The notes: a model not told the origin generated them from the letters alone. DNA of 64,000 nucleotides from Streptomyces violaceoruber (GCA_000720805.1 JODI01000035.1:1-64000), one strand, 5' to 3'; positions 1 to 9,370 are shown, counted from the stretch's first letter. Translations and numbers: made by a program.

Positions 1-393
1 TTTGGGATAGGCGTGCGGGCGGTCGACCAGGCCGGGCAGCTCGCACAACGGCGTGCCGTCGTCGAGGGTCGGCAGGACCGTGCACGCGGTGAAGTCCGTA
101 CCGATGCCGATGACTTGGTCCGGACGTACCCCGGACAGGGCCAGGGCCTCGGGTACGGCGGTGCGCAGGACGCCGATGTAGTCCGACGGCACCTGCAGCG
201 CCCAGTCGGGCGGCAGCCGAGTGCCGTCCGGGAGCTCGCAGTCGAGGACGGCGTGCGTGTACGGGTGCTCCGCCACCGCCAGTTCGGCGCCGTCCCGGAC
301 GCGGACCACCACGGCCCGGCCCGAAAGGGTGCCGAAGTCGACGCCGACGACGTAGGTTTCGGCGTTCTTCCGTTGGTCCTGTGTTTCCGTCAC
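1..393 (-). CDS. araB: Ribulokinase, N-terminal part (runs off left edge)
   Basis: The reverse strand from a GTG at 391-393 reads continuously for 131 codons to the window edge. Near the N-terminus it has the phosphate-binding motif GVDFGTLSGRAVV typical of FGGY carbohydrate kinases of the ribulokinase branch. Further in are PSDYI and IGIGTDFTACTVLP, also typical of AraB. Ribulokinase phosphorylates L-ribulose in the cytoplasm during L-arabinose catabolism. It lies about 100 bp downstream of the GH93-type arabinanase in the same direction, and the upstream operon imports and hydrolyses arabino-oligosaccharides, so the context agrees. About a quarter of a normal ribulokinase is present. The start is inferred from the first in-frame initiation codon before the conserved motif. 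Confidence 0.85.
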   Translation of the reverse strand, partial: MTETQDQRKNAETYVVGVDFGTLSGRAVVVRVRDGAELAVAEHPYTHAVLDCELPDGTRLPPDWALQVPSDYIGVLRTAVPEALALSGVRPDQVIGIGTDFTACTVLPTLDDGTPLCELPGLVDRPHAYPK

Positions 394-494
394 GGTCGGC
401 GTCTTTCTGTGGGTCTGTGGACAGGGCTGTGCCGGCGGGCCCGGGGAGGCGGCCCGGGCCCGCGGCGTCAGGGGGTGGTCGGGGCGGGGGTGGG

Positions 495-2543
495 TCAGTT
501 GACCCGGACCACCTGCCAGAGTTCGTCATCGGCACCGTTGTCCGCCGACTGAACGATCAGCGCTCCGTTGGCGGTGGAGGCCGAGGCGACGTCCGCCACC
601 AGACCACTGCCGGTGTCGACGAGCTTGTAGTAGCCGCCGCCCGCGTCCGTCAGCGTCCACTTCTGGGAGTTCGCGGTGGAGGCCGTGTTCTGGACGACGG
701 CCGCGCCGGACGACGTCGAGCCGTTGCTGATGTCGAGGTTGAGACCGCTGTTGACGTTCTTCACCGTCCACGAGCCGCCGCTCTGCGCCTGGAACGTCCA
801 CCACTGGCAGTCGTTGGCGGTGTTCTGCCACTGGCCCGCCTGCTTACCCACCGTGGTGGAGGCGCCGGGGATCTCCAGGTACCGGCCGCTGTTCTTGTTG
901 ACCAGGACGTACTGGCCGGTGGACAGGTCCGGCAGGGCGGTCTGGGTGAGGTTCCACCGCTGGCAGGCACAGCCGGTGGCGTCCCACTGTCCGGCCGCGG
1001 TGCCCACCGTGGTGGAGGCGCTGGGGATCTCCAGGTACTTGCCGCTGATCCGGTTGACCGCGGTGAAGCCGCCCGCCGGGTCGGGGGCGACGGCCCACTC
1101 GTGGTCGAGGGTGCCGTTGTCGTCCCACTGGAGGACCTTGGCGCCGTTGGCGGTGGACTGGTTCTGCACGCCCAGGACCTTGCCGCTGGCCACGTTGAAG
1201 ATCTTGAAGTAGCCGGACGTCTGCTGGACGAACTTCCACTTCTGGTCGTTCGCGTTGTCGACGTTCTGCTGGGTGGCGCCCACGCCGTTCGTGGTGGAGC
1301 CGCCCGCGATGGTGAGCAGCAGGTGGCTGTTGGCGTTCGACGCGGTGTACGTGGCGCCGTCGGAGATGCCGCCGCCCAGGTCGATGGTGCCGTAGGTGAT
1401 GGGGTTGAGGCCGGTGTCGGTGAGGTGGCCGCCGCTGAGGACCAGCAGGCTGTGGCCGTCCGCCAGCGGGAGCAGGCCGCGGCTGTATCCGCCGGGGACG
1501 GTGGAGGCGATGCGCGTCCAGGTGTTCGCGGCACCGTTCTGCGTGTTCAGGAACAGGTCGTCGGTGCTGTTGGCGCTGACCACAAGGGTGCCGTTGGCCC
1601 CGCCGGTGGGCAGCCAGGTGATGTACGGGGAGCTCTTGGGCTGGGTGCCGTCGGTCGCCTTGAGCGGGATGCCGGTGGCGGAACCGAACGCCTCCGGGTC
1701 GGAGGACATCTTGTAGTAGACGGCGAAGCCGCCCTCGGGGGCGCCCCAGAACTCGTACGTCATCACGTACTTGCCGTTGGGGAGCTTGGCGATCACCGGC
1801 ATGCCAGGACGGTCGCCGTACGTCGAGGTGGCCACGTCATTGACCACGGAGCCCCAGGTCAGACCATCCGTGGAGACCTGGTGGACGATCTTCTGGCCGT
1901 TGTTGGGGTCGCGCTGGTCGGAGTAGTAGACGATCAGCTTGTTGCCGGAGACCATCAGGAACGGCTCCCACACCGGGGTCTGGCCGTTGCTGGGGTCGGC
2001 CTTGCCGCCCTGGGCGATGGAGCTGACGTACGACCAGGTGATGCCGTGGTCGGTGCTGGCGTACAGGTCGAGTTCGGTCGACGACAGGTCGTTCGGGATG
2101 GAGTTGCCGGCGGCGAGGATCGTGCCGGCCGGGAAGTTGCCGATGGCGGTCGGCAGTTCGTACAGGAACGGCTGGTAGCGGTTGCCGAAGCCGTTGTGGG
2201 TGTCGCTGATGCTGGAAATCTGGGTCCAGCTGCCGCCGTTGTCGGTGCTGCGGTAGATCGGGAAGACGGGGGTGCCCGAGCTGTACTGCTCGAAGGTGGC
2301 GAGCAGGGTGCCGTTGGACGAACCGCTGTGCTGCAGGCGTACCGCCCTCGGGTAGAGCGAGCCCGGGGACGGGGCGCCCGACGGGGGCGTGTACATCGTC
2401 CGGGAGGCGCGGGCGACCGCGTTCGCCTGTCCCGAGGCGGGGAGGACGAGGGCGACGACTGCCGCGAGAAGGGCGAGGAGAAACGTCACTGCATAGGTGC
2501 GGGGGACGGTGCGGAGTCTGGCGTGCTGTGTGGTGGCGGACAT
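495..2543 (-). CDS. Secreted GH93-type exo-arabinanase with ricin-type carbohydrate-binding modules
   Basis: The 682-residue protein starts with a Sec signal (basic MSATTQHARLRTVPR, hydrophobic core, cleavage near AVARA). Residues of about 45-390 form a sialidase-like beta-propeller with Asp-box signatures such as STDNGGSW, as in GH93 exo-1,5-alpha-L-arabinanases. From about residue 395 to the end there are QxW-containing ricin-B-like repeats (NDQKW, CQRW, CQWW, NSQKW) that probably bind plant polysaccharide. It would act outside the cell, releasing arabino-oligosaccharides for the adjacent ABC importer. It lies between the GH51 arabinofuranosidase and the ribulokinase, all leftward. The GH93 assignment rests on fold and context. 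Another sialidase-fold exo-glycosidase is possible. Confidence 0.75.
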   Translation of the reverse strand: MSATTQHARLRTVPRTYAVTFLLALLAAVVALVLPASGQANAVARASRTMYTPPSGAPSPGSLYPRAVRLQHSGSSNGTLLATFEQYSSGTPVFPIYRSTDNGGSWTQISSISDTHNGFGNRYQPFLYELPTAIGNFPAGTILAAGNSIPNDLSSTELDLYASTDHGITWSYVSSIAQGGKADPSNGQTPVWEPFLMVSGNKLIVYYSDQRDPNNGQKIVHQVSTDGLTWGSVVNDVATSTYGDRPGMPVIAKLPNGKYVMTYEFWGAPEGGFAVYYKMSSDPEAFGSATGIPLKATDGTQPKSSPYITWLPTGGANGTLVVSANSTDDLFLNTQNGAANTWTRIASTVPGGYSRGLLPLADGHSLLVLSGGHLTDTGLNPITYGTIDLGGGISDGATYTASNANSHLLLTIAGGSTTNGVGATQQNVDNANDQKWKFVQQTSGYFKIFNVASGKVLGVQNQSTANGAKVLQWDDNGTLDHEWAVAPDPAGGFTAVNRISGKYLEIPSASTTVGTAAGQWDATGCACQRWNLTQTALPDLSTGQYVLVNKNSGRYLEIPGASTTVGKQAGQWQNTANDCQWWTFQAQSGGSWTVKNVNSGLNLDISNGSTSSGAAVVQNTASTANSQKWTLTDAGGGYYKLVDTGSGLVADVASASTANGALIVQSADNGADDELWQVVRVN

Positions 2544-2679
2544 GTGCGGCTCCCATAGCTGTCAGGGGGAGGTGATGCGTGGGTGTGCCTCGGCGGTGCC
2601 TCGGTGGGTCTGGGTAGTGCCTTGGGGACCGCCGCTCCCGGTACCGGCCCGGTCCGGGAGCGGCGGTGTCATGGGGGTG

Positions 2680-4200
2680 TCAGCCGGCGCGGCGCAGCCG
2701 GATGACGTTCCAGGAGACGGGCTGAAGGTGTACGGCGAGGCGGCCGTCGACGACCGGCGCCGTGCCGACCGCGCGTGGGCGGACCCGGTCGGGGGCCTGC
2801 TGGGTGTTGGTGGCGCTGACGTCCGGGTCGCTGAGCACCGAGTGCTCCACCAAGGCGTAGCCGGGGAACGCCCGCAGGTCCAGGGCGAGCTCCACGGACT
2901 CGCCCTGGTGCCGGTTGACGGCGAGGACGGTCAGCTCGTCGGCCCCCTCTCCCCCCGCGACGTGCGTGGCGACGGCGTCGACGACGGGGACCTCGCCGAA
3001 GCGGGCCGTGTCGTACACCGGCGCGACCGGCTCCACCCTGAGAACGGTGCCGCGGGCGTGGCGGGCGGCCTGGGCGAAGGGGTGGAAGGTGGTCTGGCGC
3101 CAGCTGGGGCCGCCGGGCTCGCTGCGGATGGGGGCGATGACGTTGACGAGCTGAGCGAGGCAGGCGGCGGTGACACGGTCGCTGTTGCGCAGCAGGCTGA
3201 TCAGCAGCCCGCCGAGGACGACGGCGTCGGCCACGTTGTACTCGTCCTCGATGACGCGCGGGGCGACGGCCCAGTCGTCGGGCTTGTCCTGCGCCTCGAA
3301 GCGGGACTGGTACCAGACGTTCCACTCGTCGAAGGACAGGTTGATCCGCTTCTTCTTGCGCTGCTTGGCGCGGATGTGGTCGGCGGTGGCGACCACCGAC
3401 TCGACGAACCGGTCCATGTCGACGGCCGAGGCGAGGAAACTGCCCAGGTCGCCGTCGACTTCCTCGTAGTAGGCGTGACAGGAGATGTAGTCGACCTGGT
3501 CGTACGCCTCTTCCAGGACGGTGGCCTCCCAGGCGCCGAAGGTCGGCATCGAGGAGCTGGAGCTGCCGCAGGCCACCAGTTCCAGGCCGGGGTCGACCAT
3601 GCGCATCGCCCGGCCGGTCTCGGCGGCCAGGCGGCCGTACTCGGCGGCGGTCTTGTGGCCGGTCTGCCAGGGGCCGTCCATCTCGTTGCCCAGGCACCAC
3701 ATCCCGATGCCGAAGGGCTCCCGGGCGCCGTTCTTGATCCGCTGGTCGGACCAGGCGGTCCCGCCGGGGTGGTTGCAGTACTCCAGCAGGTCCAGGGCCT
3801 CCTGGACACCACGCGTGCCGAGGTTGAGGGCCATCATCGGCTCGACGCCGGCCTTGGCGGCCCAGGAGTGGAACTCGTGCAGGCCGAAGGCGTTCGTCTC
3901 GGTGCTGTGCCAGGCGAGGTCGAGACGGGTGGGGCGCTCGGCCACCGGTCCGACGCTGTCCTCCCAGCGGAAGCCGGAGACGAAGTTGCCGCCGGGGTAG
4001 CGGACGGTGGTCACGCCCAGTTCGCGGACCAGGTCCAGCACGTCGCGGCGCAGGCCGTCCTCGTCGGCGTACGGGTGGCCGGGTTCGTAGATGCCGGTGT
4101 AGACGCATCGGCCCATGTGCTCGACGAACGAGCCGAAGGTGCGGGGGCTGACGTCGGCGACCCGGAAGGCGGGGTCGACGGTCAGGGAGGCGTGCAGCAT
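2680..4200 (-). CDS. abfA: Intracellular alpha-L-arabinofuranosidase, GH51
   Basis: Starting at the ATG complementary to 4198-4200, with GGAG just upstream, the gene encodes 506 residues without a signal peptide. This is the usual length for bacterial GH51 enzymes. It begins MLHASLTVDPAFRVADVSPR and continues with TFGSFVEHMGRCVYTGIYEP, as expected for GH51. WCLGNEMDGPW carries the acid/base Glu and SFDEWNVWY the nucleophile Glu. It removes terminal arabinofuranosyl groups from imported arabino-oligosaccharides in the cytoplasm. It follows the permease gene by 122 bp in the same direction and belongs to the operon running from the binding protein to ribulokinase. The longer open frame extending upstream into the permease gene is not coding. 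Confidence 0.95.
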   Translation of the reverse strand: MLHASLTVDPAFRVADVSPRTFGSFVEHMGRCVYTGIYEPGHPYADEDGLRRDVLDLVRELGVTTVRYPGGNFVSGFRWEDSVGPVAERPTRLDLAWHSTETNAFGLHEFHSWAAKAGVEPMMALNLGTRGVQEALDLLEYCNHPGGTAWSDQRIKNGAREPFGIGMWCLGNEMDGPWQTGHKTAAEYGRLAAETGRAMRMVDPGLELVACGSSSSSMPTFGAWEATVLEEAYDQVDYISCHAYYEEVDGDLGSFLASAVDMDRFVESVVATADHIRAKQRKKKRINLSFDEWNVWYQSRFEAQDKPDDWAVAPRVIEDEYNVADAVVLGGLLISLLRNSDRVTAACLAQLVNVIAPIRSEPGGPSWRQTTFHPFAQAARHARGTVLRVEPVAPVYDTARFGEVPVVDAVATHVAGGEGADELTVLAVNRHQGESVELALDLRAFPGYALVEHSVLSDPDVSATNTQQAPDRVRPRAVGTAPVVDGRLAVHLQPVSWNVIRLRRAG

Positions 4201-4322
4201 GAATCGCTCCGGGAGAACGGGAGAAGGCGCGCGGGGAGGGCCGCGCGGCGGCGGCCGACGCGGGAGGAGAGGAACGCGCAGGGATAAGTGGGGGCGTGGC
4301 GAGGCCACGTGAGACGTGCGGG

Positions 4323-5228
4323 TCACTTGAGGCTGCCGACGGTCAGACCGCCGCGCCAGTACCGCTGAAGGAGGAGGAAGGCGAGGATCAGCGGCAGGAT
4401 CGCCACCAGCGAGCCGACGACGACCAGCGTGAACAGCGCGTTGGCGCCGCTCTGCACCATCGCGCCCGCGTACCAGGACTGCAGGCCGACGGTGAGCGGA
4501 AACAGCTTGTCGTTGTTGAGCATCACCAGCGGCAGGAAGAAGTTGTTCCAGGTGCCGACCATGGAGAACAGCAGCACGGTCACCAGCGCGGGCTTCAGCG
4601 TGGGCAGCGCGACGTTGAACAGCACGCGCAGCTCGCCGGCCCCGTCGACGCGGGCCGCCTCCAGCAGTTCGTCCGGCAGGGAGTCCTGGACGTACACCCG
4701 CACCAGGTAGACGCCGAACGGGTTGAGCAGCGAGGGAAGGATGACCGCCCACATGGTGTCCGTCAGGGCCACCTTGCTCAGCAGCAGATAGGTCGGGATG
4801 GCCAGCGCGGTCGCGGGGACCATGATGGCGCCGAGCAGGCTGGAGAAGAGCAGGTTCCGGCCGGGGAAGCGGTACTTGGCGAAGGCGTAGCCCGCGAAGG
4901 TGGCCACCGCGGTGGCGCCGACGCCGCTGACACCCGCGTAGACGACGGTGTTGCCCATCCAGCGCAGGTACTCGCCGTCGTTGTACGTGAACAGCTGCCG
5001 GAGGTTGTCGACGATGGAGCCCGGCGAGTGGAACCACAGGGCGGCGGTGGAGAACAGCGCGTCGTTGTTCTTGGTGGCGGCGACGACCAGCCACCAGAAC
5101 GGCATCAGGAAGTAGAGGATCATCGCCACCATCACCACGTTGACGGTGACGCGCCCCTTGGAGACCCGCGCCCTGCGGCGCGCGTGGTGGGTGGCGGGGA
5201 CGGCTGGGGTGGCTACGGCGGTCGTCAC
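4323..5228 (-). CDS. Carbohydrate ABC transporter permease, MalG-like
   Basis: This 301-residue membrane protein has about six hydrophobic segments and the permease EAA loop LLEAARVDGAGELRVLFNVALPTLKPAL near residues 190-220, which docks the ATPase. The GTG start at 5226-5228 overlaps the stop of the upstream MalF-like gene (GTGA), implying translational coupling. It forms the membrane channel with the 5225-6232 product, importing arabinose or arabino-oligosaccharides delivered by the 6346-7701 lipoprotein. No ATPase gene is present. Streptomyces importers of this type commonly share the multitask ATPase MsiK encoded elsewhere, which is an inference here. Confidence 0.93.
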   Translation of the reverse strand: MTTAVATPAVPATHHARRRARVSKGRVTVNVVMVAMILYFLMPFWWLVVAATKNNDALFSTAALWFHSPGSIVDNLRQLFTYNDGEYLRWMGNTVVYAGVSGVGATAVATFAGYAFAKYRFPGRNLLFSSLLGAIMVPATALAIPTYLLLSKVALTDTMWAVILPSLLNPFGVYLVRVYVQDSLPDELLEAARVDGAGELRVLFNVALPTLKPALVTVLLFSMVGTWNNFFLPLVMLNNDKLFPLTVGLQSWYAGAMVQSGANALFTLVVVGSLVAILPLILAFLLLQRYWRGGLTVGSLK

Positions 5229-6232
5229 TTCAGTCCGCTCCTTCGGCGCGCGGCGAACAGGAACAGGTAGGAGCCGACGAAGACCACCGCGCCCAGGGCG
5301 AAGGAGATCGCGGCGGAGTAGTTGAACTCGGAGTACTGGAAGGCGAGGTTGTAGGCGTAGAGGTTCGGCGTGTAGTCCGGGGTGATCACCGAGGACGCGA
5401 TCGGCCTGAGGACCCGCGGCTCGGTGAAGAACTGGAGCGTGCCGATGATGGTGAACATCAGCGTGAGCACCAGCGCCGAGGACACCATCGGGATCTTGAT
5501 GCGCAGGGCCGTCTGCACCGGACCGGCTCCGTCGAGCTTCGCCGCCTCGTAGACCTCGCGGGGCAGGCCCTGCAGGGCCGCGTACAGGACGATCATGTTG
5601 TAGCCGGTCCACTGCCAGGTCACGATGTTGCCCAGCGAGGTCAGCATCAGGCTGTGGGAGAGCAGGTTGACCGAGCCCAGGCCCAGCGCGTGGGTGAGCG
5701 ACTGGACGGGGCCGAACGTCGGGCTGTACAGGAAGCCCCACATCAGGGCGCCGATCACCGCGGGCACGGCGTACGGCATGAACAGGGTCATCCGGAAGAC
5801 CTTGGCGAGGCGACTGCCGACCTCGTCGATGAGCAGGGCCCCGAGGAGCGCGAGCCCCAGCATGAGGGGGATCTGTACGAAGCCGAAGAGCGCCACCCGT
5901 GCCAGGCCGGACAGGAACTGGTGGTCGGTGAACGCCTGCTGGTAGTTGGCGAACCAGCTGAAGTGGTCGCCGCCGACCAGGGTGGAGGTGCGCAGGCTCA
6001 GCCAGAAGGCGTAGCCGAGCGGGGCCACCAGGAAGGCGAGGAACAGCAGGGTGAACGGGGTGACCAGGAACAAACCCATCAGCTGGTGACGGGTGCGGGA
6101 CGACCGCCGTCCGGTACGCGGGCCGGCGCTCCCGCCGGCCGTCACGGTGCCCCGGCCCCTGCGGACCGGTGTGTCAGGGGGCGCGGCCGCGGCGGCCGCT
6201 GCGGATCCCTGCCTGAGCAGGCTCATCGACAT
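5225..6232 (-). CDS. Carbohydrate ABC transporter permease, MalF-like
   Basis: The 335-residue protein has an Ala/Pro/Arg-rich N-terminal cytosolic tail of about 50 residues and then six predicted membrane segments (the first is LMGLFLVTPFTLLFLAFLVA). The EAA motif YEAAKLDGAGPVQTALRIKIP lies around residues 225-245. It pairs with the MalG-like permease, to which it is coupled by a 4-bp overlap. The gene follows the binding-protein gene by about 110 bp, giving the standard order of binding protein, MalF, MalG. The substrate is inferred to be an arabinose-containing sugar because the next genes downstream are arabinan-degrading enzymes. Confidence 0.93.
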   Translation of the reverse strand: MSMSLLRQGSAAAAAAAPPDTPVRRGRGTVTAGGSAGPRTGRRSSRTRHQLMGLFLVTPFTLLFLAFLVAPLGYAFWLSLRTSTLVGGDHFSWFANYQQAFTDHQFLSGLARVALFGFVQIPLMLGLALLGALLIDEVGSRLAKVFRMTLFMPYAVPAVIGALMWGFLYSPTFGPVQSLTHALGLGSVNLLSHSLMLTSLGNIVTWQWTGYNMIVLYAALQGLPREVYEAAKLDGAGPVQTALRIKIPMVSSALVLTLMFTIIGTLQFFTEPRVLRPIASSVITPDYTPNLYAYNLAFQYSEFNYSAAISFALGAVVFVGSYLFLFAARRRSGLK

Positions 6233-6345
6233 CTCCTAGCGGGTCTGGAAGCCCCCGCCGACGACTGGCGCGGGTGGATCGCGTCGGCGGGGGTGGTACA
6301 GCGGGTGCGGCGGCTGCCGCGAGGACCGCGGCTGCCGCGGGCGGG

Positions 6346-7701
6346 CTACTTGCTGACCTTGAAGCCCTGCTTGGACGCGTAGGAGGTCACCTGCTGCTGG
6401 ACGTTGTCGGCGACGGACGACCACGGGGTCTGACCCTGGATGGCCTTGCCCACCTCGGTGGTCTGGGTGTTGTAGGCGAAGTCCTGGAACGGGCTCCAGT
6501 CGAAGGTCCCGATGCCGTTGGCGGCGGGCACGAAGACCTTGTTGACCTGCTGGCCGCCGAAGAAGTCGTACTTCTTGTCCTGGAAGTACGCGCCGTTGAG
6601 CACCGAGTTGACCGTCGGGAACAGGTAGGCCTGGTCGATGCCGATCTTCCAGGCGGCCTGCGAGGTGCCGAAGAGCTCCCGGGCGACCTCGGTGGCCTCC
6701 TTCGGGTGCTGGGTCTTGCTGGTCACCGAGAAGGCCGAACCGCCCCAGTCGCCCTGGGCGTTGCCACCGGCCGTCCACTGCGGCAGCGGGGCCGCGCGCC
6801 ACTTGCCCGCGGTCTTCTTCGCCACGCTGGAGAGGTAGCCGGGGCCCCAGCCGGCGGCGAGGTACGTGGCGTACTTGCCGCTGCTGAGCCCGTTGTAGAA
6901 GTCGGTGGTCGCGTACGACGCGGTGTCGACGAGCTTGTTCTTCACCAGGTCGCCCCAGTAGTCGTACACCTGCTTGGCCCCGGCGTCGTCCAGCTTGACG
7001 CCGATGTCCGGCAGCTTGCTCGCCGAGTAGTCGTACGGCTTGGAGCCGGCCTGCCACTGCAGGCCCTGGAGCCAGCCCGCGGCCGTCTCGTCGCTGCCGA
7101 AGTCGGTCATGTACGCGTTCGGGTCCGCCTTGTGCAGCTTGACGGCCTCCGCCTTGTACTCCGCCCAGGTGGTCGGGATCTTCAGGCCGTACTTCTTGAA
7201 GAGGTCCGCCCGGTAGAGCATCGCCATGGGTCCGGCGTCGACCGGGATCGCGTAGACGTGGTCACCGTCGGAGACCTGCTTCCAGGCCCAGTCCACGTAG
7301 TCGCCCTTGTCGTCGTCGGCGCCGTACTTGCTCATGTCGAGCAGGCCCTTGGTGAGCTGGATGGTCGGCAGCTCCTGGAACTCCAGCATGACGACGTCCG
7401 GTGCGCCCTGCCCGGCCTTGAGCGCCGTCTTCAGCTTGGTGTACTCGTCCTGGCCCACACCGGCCTGCACCCAGTCGACCTGGACGTCCTTGTGCGTCTT
7501 GTTGAACTGGGCCACGACCTGCTTGAACTGGGGGTACCACGCCCACACCTTGATGTGCACGGGGCCGTTCCCGGCGGCACCCGAACCGCTGCCACCGCCA
7601 CTGCCACCACCGCAGGCGGCGAGGAGCGTGGTCGCGACGGCGGCGGACACCACCGCGGTGGCGGCCCGGCGGACGGAAGGGAGCTTTCTGCTGGCAGACA
7701 T
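6346..7701 (-). CDS. Sugar ABC transporter substrate-binding lipoprotein
   Basis: The 451-residue protein opens with a basic stretch, a hydrophobic segment and the lipobox LLAAC (Cys near residue 30), followed by a Gly/Ser linker, so it is a membrane-anchored lipoprotein. The rest is a family-1 solute-binding protein: an N-terminal lobe with a VWAWYPQFKQVVAQFNK strand/helix and Trp/Tyr-rich segments (WKIGIDQAYLFPTVNSVLN) typical of sugar binding. It captures sugar outside the membrane for the two downstream permeases. AGGAG precedes the ATG at 7699-7701. It is the first gene of the arabinan operon, so its leader region (7702-8171) should contain the main promoter and operators. Confidence 0.93.
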   Translation of the reverse strand: MSASRKLPSVRRAATAVVSAAVATTLLAACGGGSGGGSGSGAAGNGPVHIKVWAWYPQFKQVVAQFNKTHKDVQVDWVQAGVGQDEYTKLKTALKAGQGAPDVVMLEFQELPTIQLTKGLLDMSKYGADDDKGDYVDWAWKQVSDGDHVYAIPVDAGPMAMLYRADLFKKYGLKIPTTWAEYKAEAVKLHKADPNAYMTDFGSDETAAGWLQGLQWQAGSKPYDYSASKLPDIGVKLDDAGAKQVYDYWGDLVKNKLVDTASYATTDFYNGLSSGKYATYLAAGWGPGYLSSVAKKTAGKWRAAPLPQWTAGGNAQGDWGGSAFSVTSKTQHPKEATEVARELFGTSQAAWKIGIDQAYLFPTVNSVLNGAYFQDKKYDFFGGQQVNKVFVPAANGIGTFDWSPFQDFAYNTQTTEVGKAIQGQTPWSSVADNVQQQVTSYASKQGFKVSK

Positions 7702-8171
7702 GGGCGTTCTCCTGGTGAGGAACTGGGCGGGGAGCGAGGGAGCGAGGAGCGAGGGAGCGAGGGAGCGGTACGAAGGCGGGCCGGACCGGAGGTTCGGACG
7801 GGAGGTTCGGACGGGAGGGGAGCGGGACCCGCCGGGCCGGCCAGGGCACCGTGCAGGCCACGGAAGACAGTTGTGTTCGAAATCCCGGACGGTGTCCGGA
7901 TGTTGGGCCGGTGACAGGCGGCGTTCCTGTCACCGATCGGCCAACGACCCTGCACATGAGGGGGCTTGCGCCGCGCCGGGGGTTTGCCTCGGTCACGGAA
8001 GAGGGCGCTTCATGATCACGCAGCCGGATTGGCTCTGCTACGCTTTTGCAGCGCTGCAGAAGTGTTAACCAGGAACTTGCCGCGCTGCAATAGGTAACCT
8101 CATGGAAACTTCAAAGAAAGCTTCAACAACCGGAAATCGATAGATCCGGCAGATCAGACAAAAGGTGAGCT
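7702..8171. promoter_or_regulatory. Divergent control region of the arabinan operon and LacI-type regulator
   Basis: This 470-bp region separates the leftward ABC operon from the rightward regulator. Near the operon side are GA-rich direct repeats of GAGCGAGG (7731-7767) and a perfect tandem pair of GGAGGTTCGGACG (7788-7800 and 7801-7813). Near the regulator side are two LacI-like palindromes, listed separately, in a notably AT-richer stretch (8020-8130). No gene is seen in it. Promoter elements cannot be placed with certainty. Confidence 0.6.
8043..8090. promoter_or_regulatory. Two palindromic operator candidates for the LacI-type regulator
   Basis: At 8047-8058 there is a perfect 12-bp palindrome TGCAGCGCTGCA, which extends to a near-perfect 20-mer over 8043-8062. 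At 8077-8090 a second, imperfect copy reads TTGCCGCGCTGCAA. Both have the central CG and half-site look of LacI/GalR operators. Their centres are 31 bp apart, close to three helical turns, allowing cooperative binding on one face. They lie about 80-125 bp upstream of the regulator start and 340-390 bp from the ABC operon start, so they could mediate autoregulation and operon repression. Confidence 0.65.
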
Positions 8172-9248
8172 ATGGGAAGAGGCGTAACACTTCGCGATGT
8201 GGCGGACCGTGCCGGCGTCTCGAGCCGCACCGTGTCGAACGTCGTCAACGGCTACGCACCGGTCGCCGAGGCCACCCGCGCCCGGGTGCAGCAGGCGGTG
8301 GACGAGCTGGGCTACCGGCCCAACGTGCTGGCCCGCAACCTCGCCGCCGGACGCTCCGGACAGATCGCGGTGGTCGTGCCGTACCTGGACACGCCGTACT
8401 TCTCCGAGCTGCTGCAGGGCATCATCCGCGCCGCCCGGATCCAGGGCTACAACGTCCTGATCGACCAGACCGACGGCGACGCGGAGCACGAGAAGCTGTT
8501 CCTCTCCCGCGGCTCCGAACGGCTGCTCTTCGACGGGGTCATCTTCAGCCCGCTGGGTCTGGCGCAGGCGGACCTGGCCGGCCGCGACCCGAACCTGCCC
8601 CTCGTCGTCCTCGGCGAGCGGGTCAGCGACGGCGGCTTCGACCACATCGGCATCGAGGACGTGACCGCGTCCCGGGAGGCCACGGAACATCTGATCGGCC
8701 TCGGCCGGCGCCGCATCGCGGCCATCGGCGACCAGCCGTACCGGACCGGCGAGGCGGCCCAGCTGCGCACCCGCGGCTTCCGGCTGGCGCACGAGCGCGC
8801 CGGGCTGCCCGTGCACGAGGAGCTCATCGTCTCCACGCCACGCTTCAACCGCTCCGACGGCGCCGCCGCCATGGCCCACCTGCTCGATCTGGCGGAGCCC
8901 CCGGACGCGGTCTTCTGCTACAGCGACCTGGTGGCCCTGGGCGCCCTGCGCACCCTGGCCTCCCGCGGGCTGCGGGTCCCCGAGGACGTCGCCGTCGTCG
9001 GCTACGACGACATCGAGGACGGCCGGTACGCCAACCCGTCCGTCACGACGATCTCGCCGGACAAGAAGCTGATCGCCGAGACGGCGGTCGAACGGTTGCT
9101 CAACCGGATCACCAGCTCGACTCCCGTACCGGGGCAGGAGATCCGGGCGCCCCATCGGCTCATCGTGCGCGAAAGCACGGTGGGCCGGGAGGCCGGGCAG
9201 GCCGCTCGTGAGGTGCCGCGGCAGCGGGCCGAGGAGGGGCGGCACTGA
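8172..9248 (+). CDS. LacI-family transcriptional regulator, probable arabinose/arabinan repressor
   Basis: The 358-residue protein has the LacI helix-turn-helix at the extreme N-terminus (TLRDVADRAGVSSRTVSNVV), then the hinge (YRPNVLARNLAAGRSGQIAV) and a periplasmic-binding-protein-like effector domain with the expected FDGVIF, TEHLIGLGRRRIA and DVAVVGYDDIEDGRYANPSVTTI segments. The ATG at 8172 follows AAAGGTGAGCT. It diverges from the arabinan operon, and two palindromes lie just upstream. It probably represses that operon and itself until a sugar inducer binds. The effector (arabinose or an arabino-oligosaccharide) is inferred from gene context only. Confidence 0.93.
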   Translation: MGRGVTLRDVADRAGVSSRTVSNVVNGYAPVAEATRARVQQAVDELGYRPNVLARNLAAGRSGQIAVVVPYLDTPYFSELLQGIIRAARIQGYNVLIDQTDGDAEHEKLFLSRGSERLLFDGVIFSPLGLAQADLAGRDPNLPLVVLGERVSDGGFDHIGIEDVTASREATEHLIGLGRRRIAAIGDQPYRTGEAAQLRTRGFRLAHERAGLPVHEELIVSTPRFNRSDGAAAMAHLLDLAEPPDAVFCYSDLVALGALRTLASRGLRVPEDVAVVGYDDIEDGRYANPSVTTISPDKKLIAETAVERLLNRITSSTPVPGQEIRAPHRLIVRESTVGREAGQAAREVPRQRAEEGRH

Positions 9249-9370
9249 CCTCGTCGCCGGGCAACGCTCCCCACCTCCTCGGTCTCCGGCTCGGCCGAGC
9301 GGGAAGACCCCGCCCGGCCGACGACGCGGCGCGCTCCCTCGGAGATCAGCACATGCCCGGCCCGGAACCC

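Noticed and set aside
381..2558. Long forward open frames opposite the secreted arabinanase (and similar ones opposite other genes)
   Set aside because: In very GC-rich DNA the opposite strand of genuine genes stays open. These have no motifs and an unnatural Gly/Arg/Val-rich composition.
2680..5094. Single 804-residue protein across the GH51 gene and the upstream permease
   Set aside because: The first about 300 residues are the wrong frame of the MalG-like permease gene. The GH51 enzyme has its own ATG with a ribosome site at 4200.
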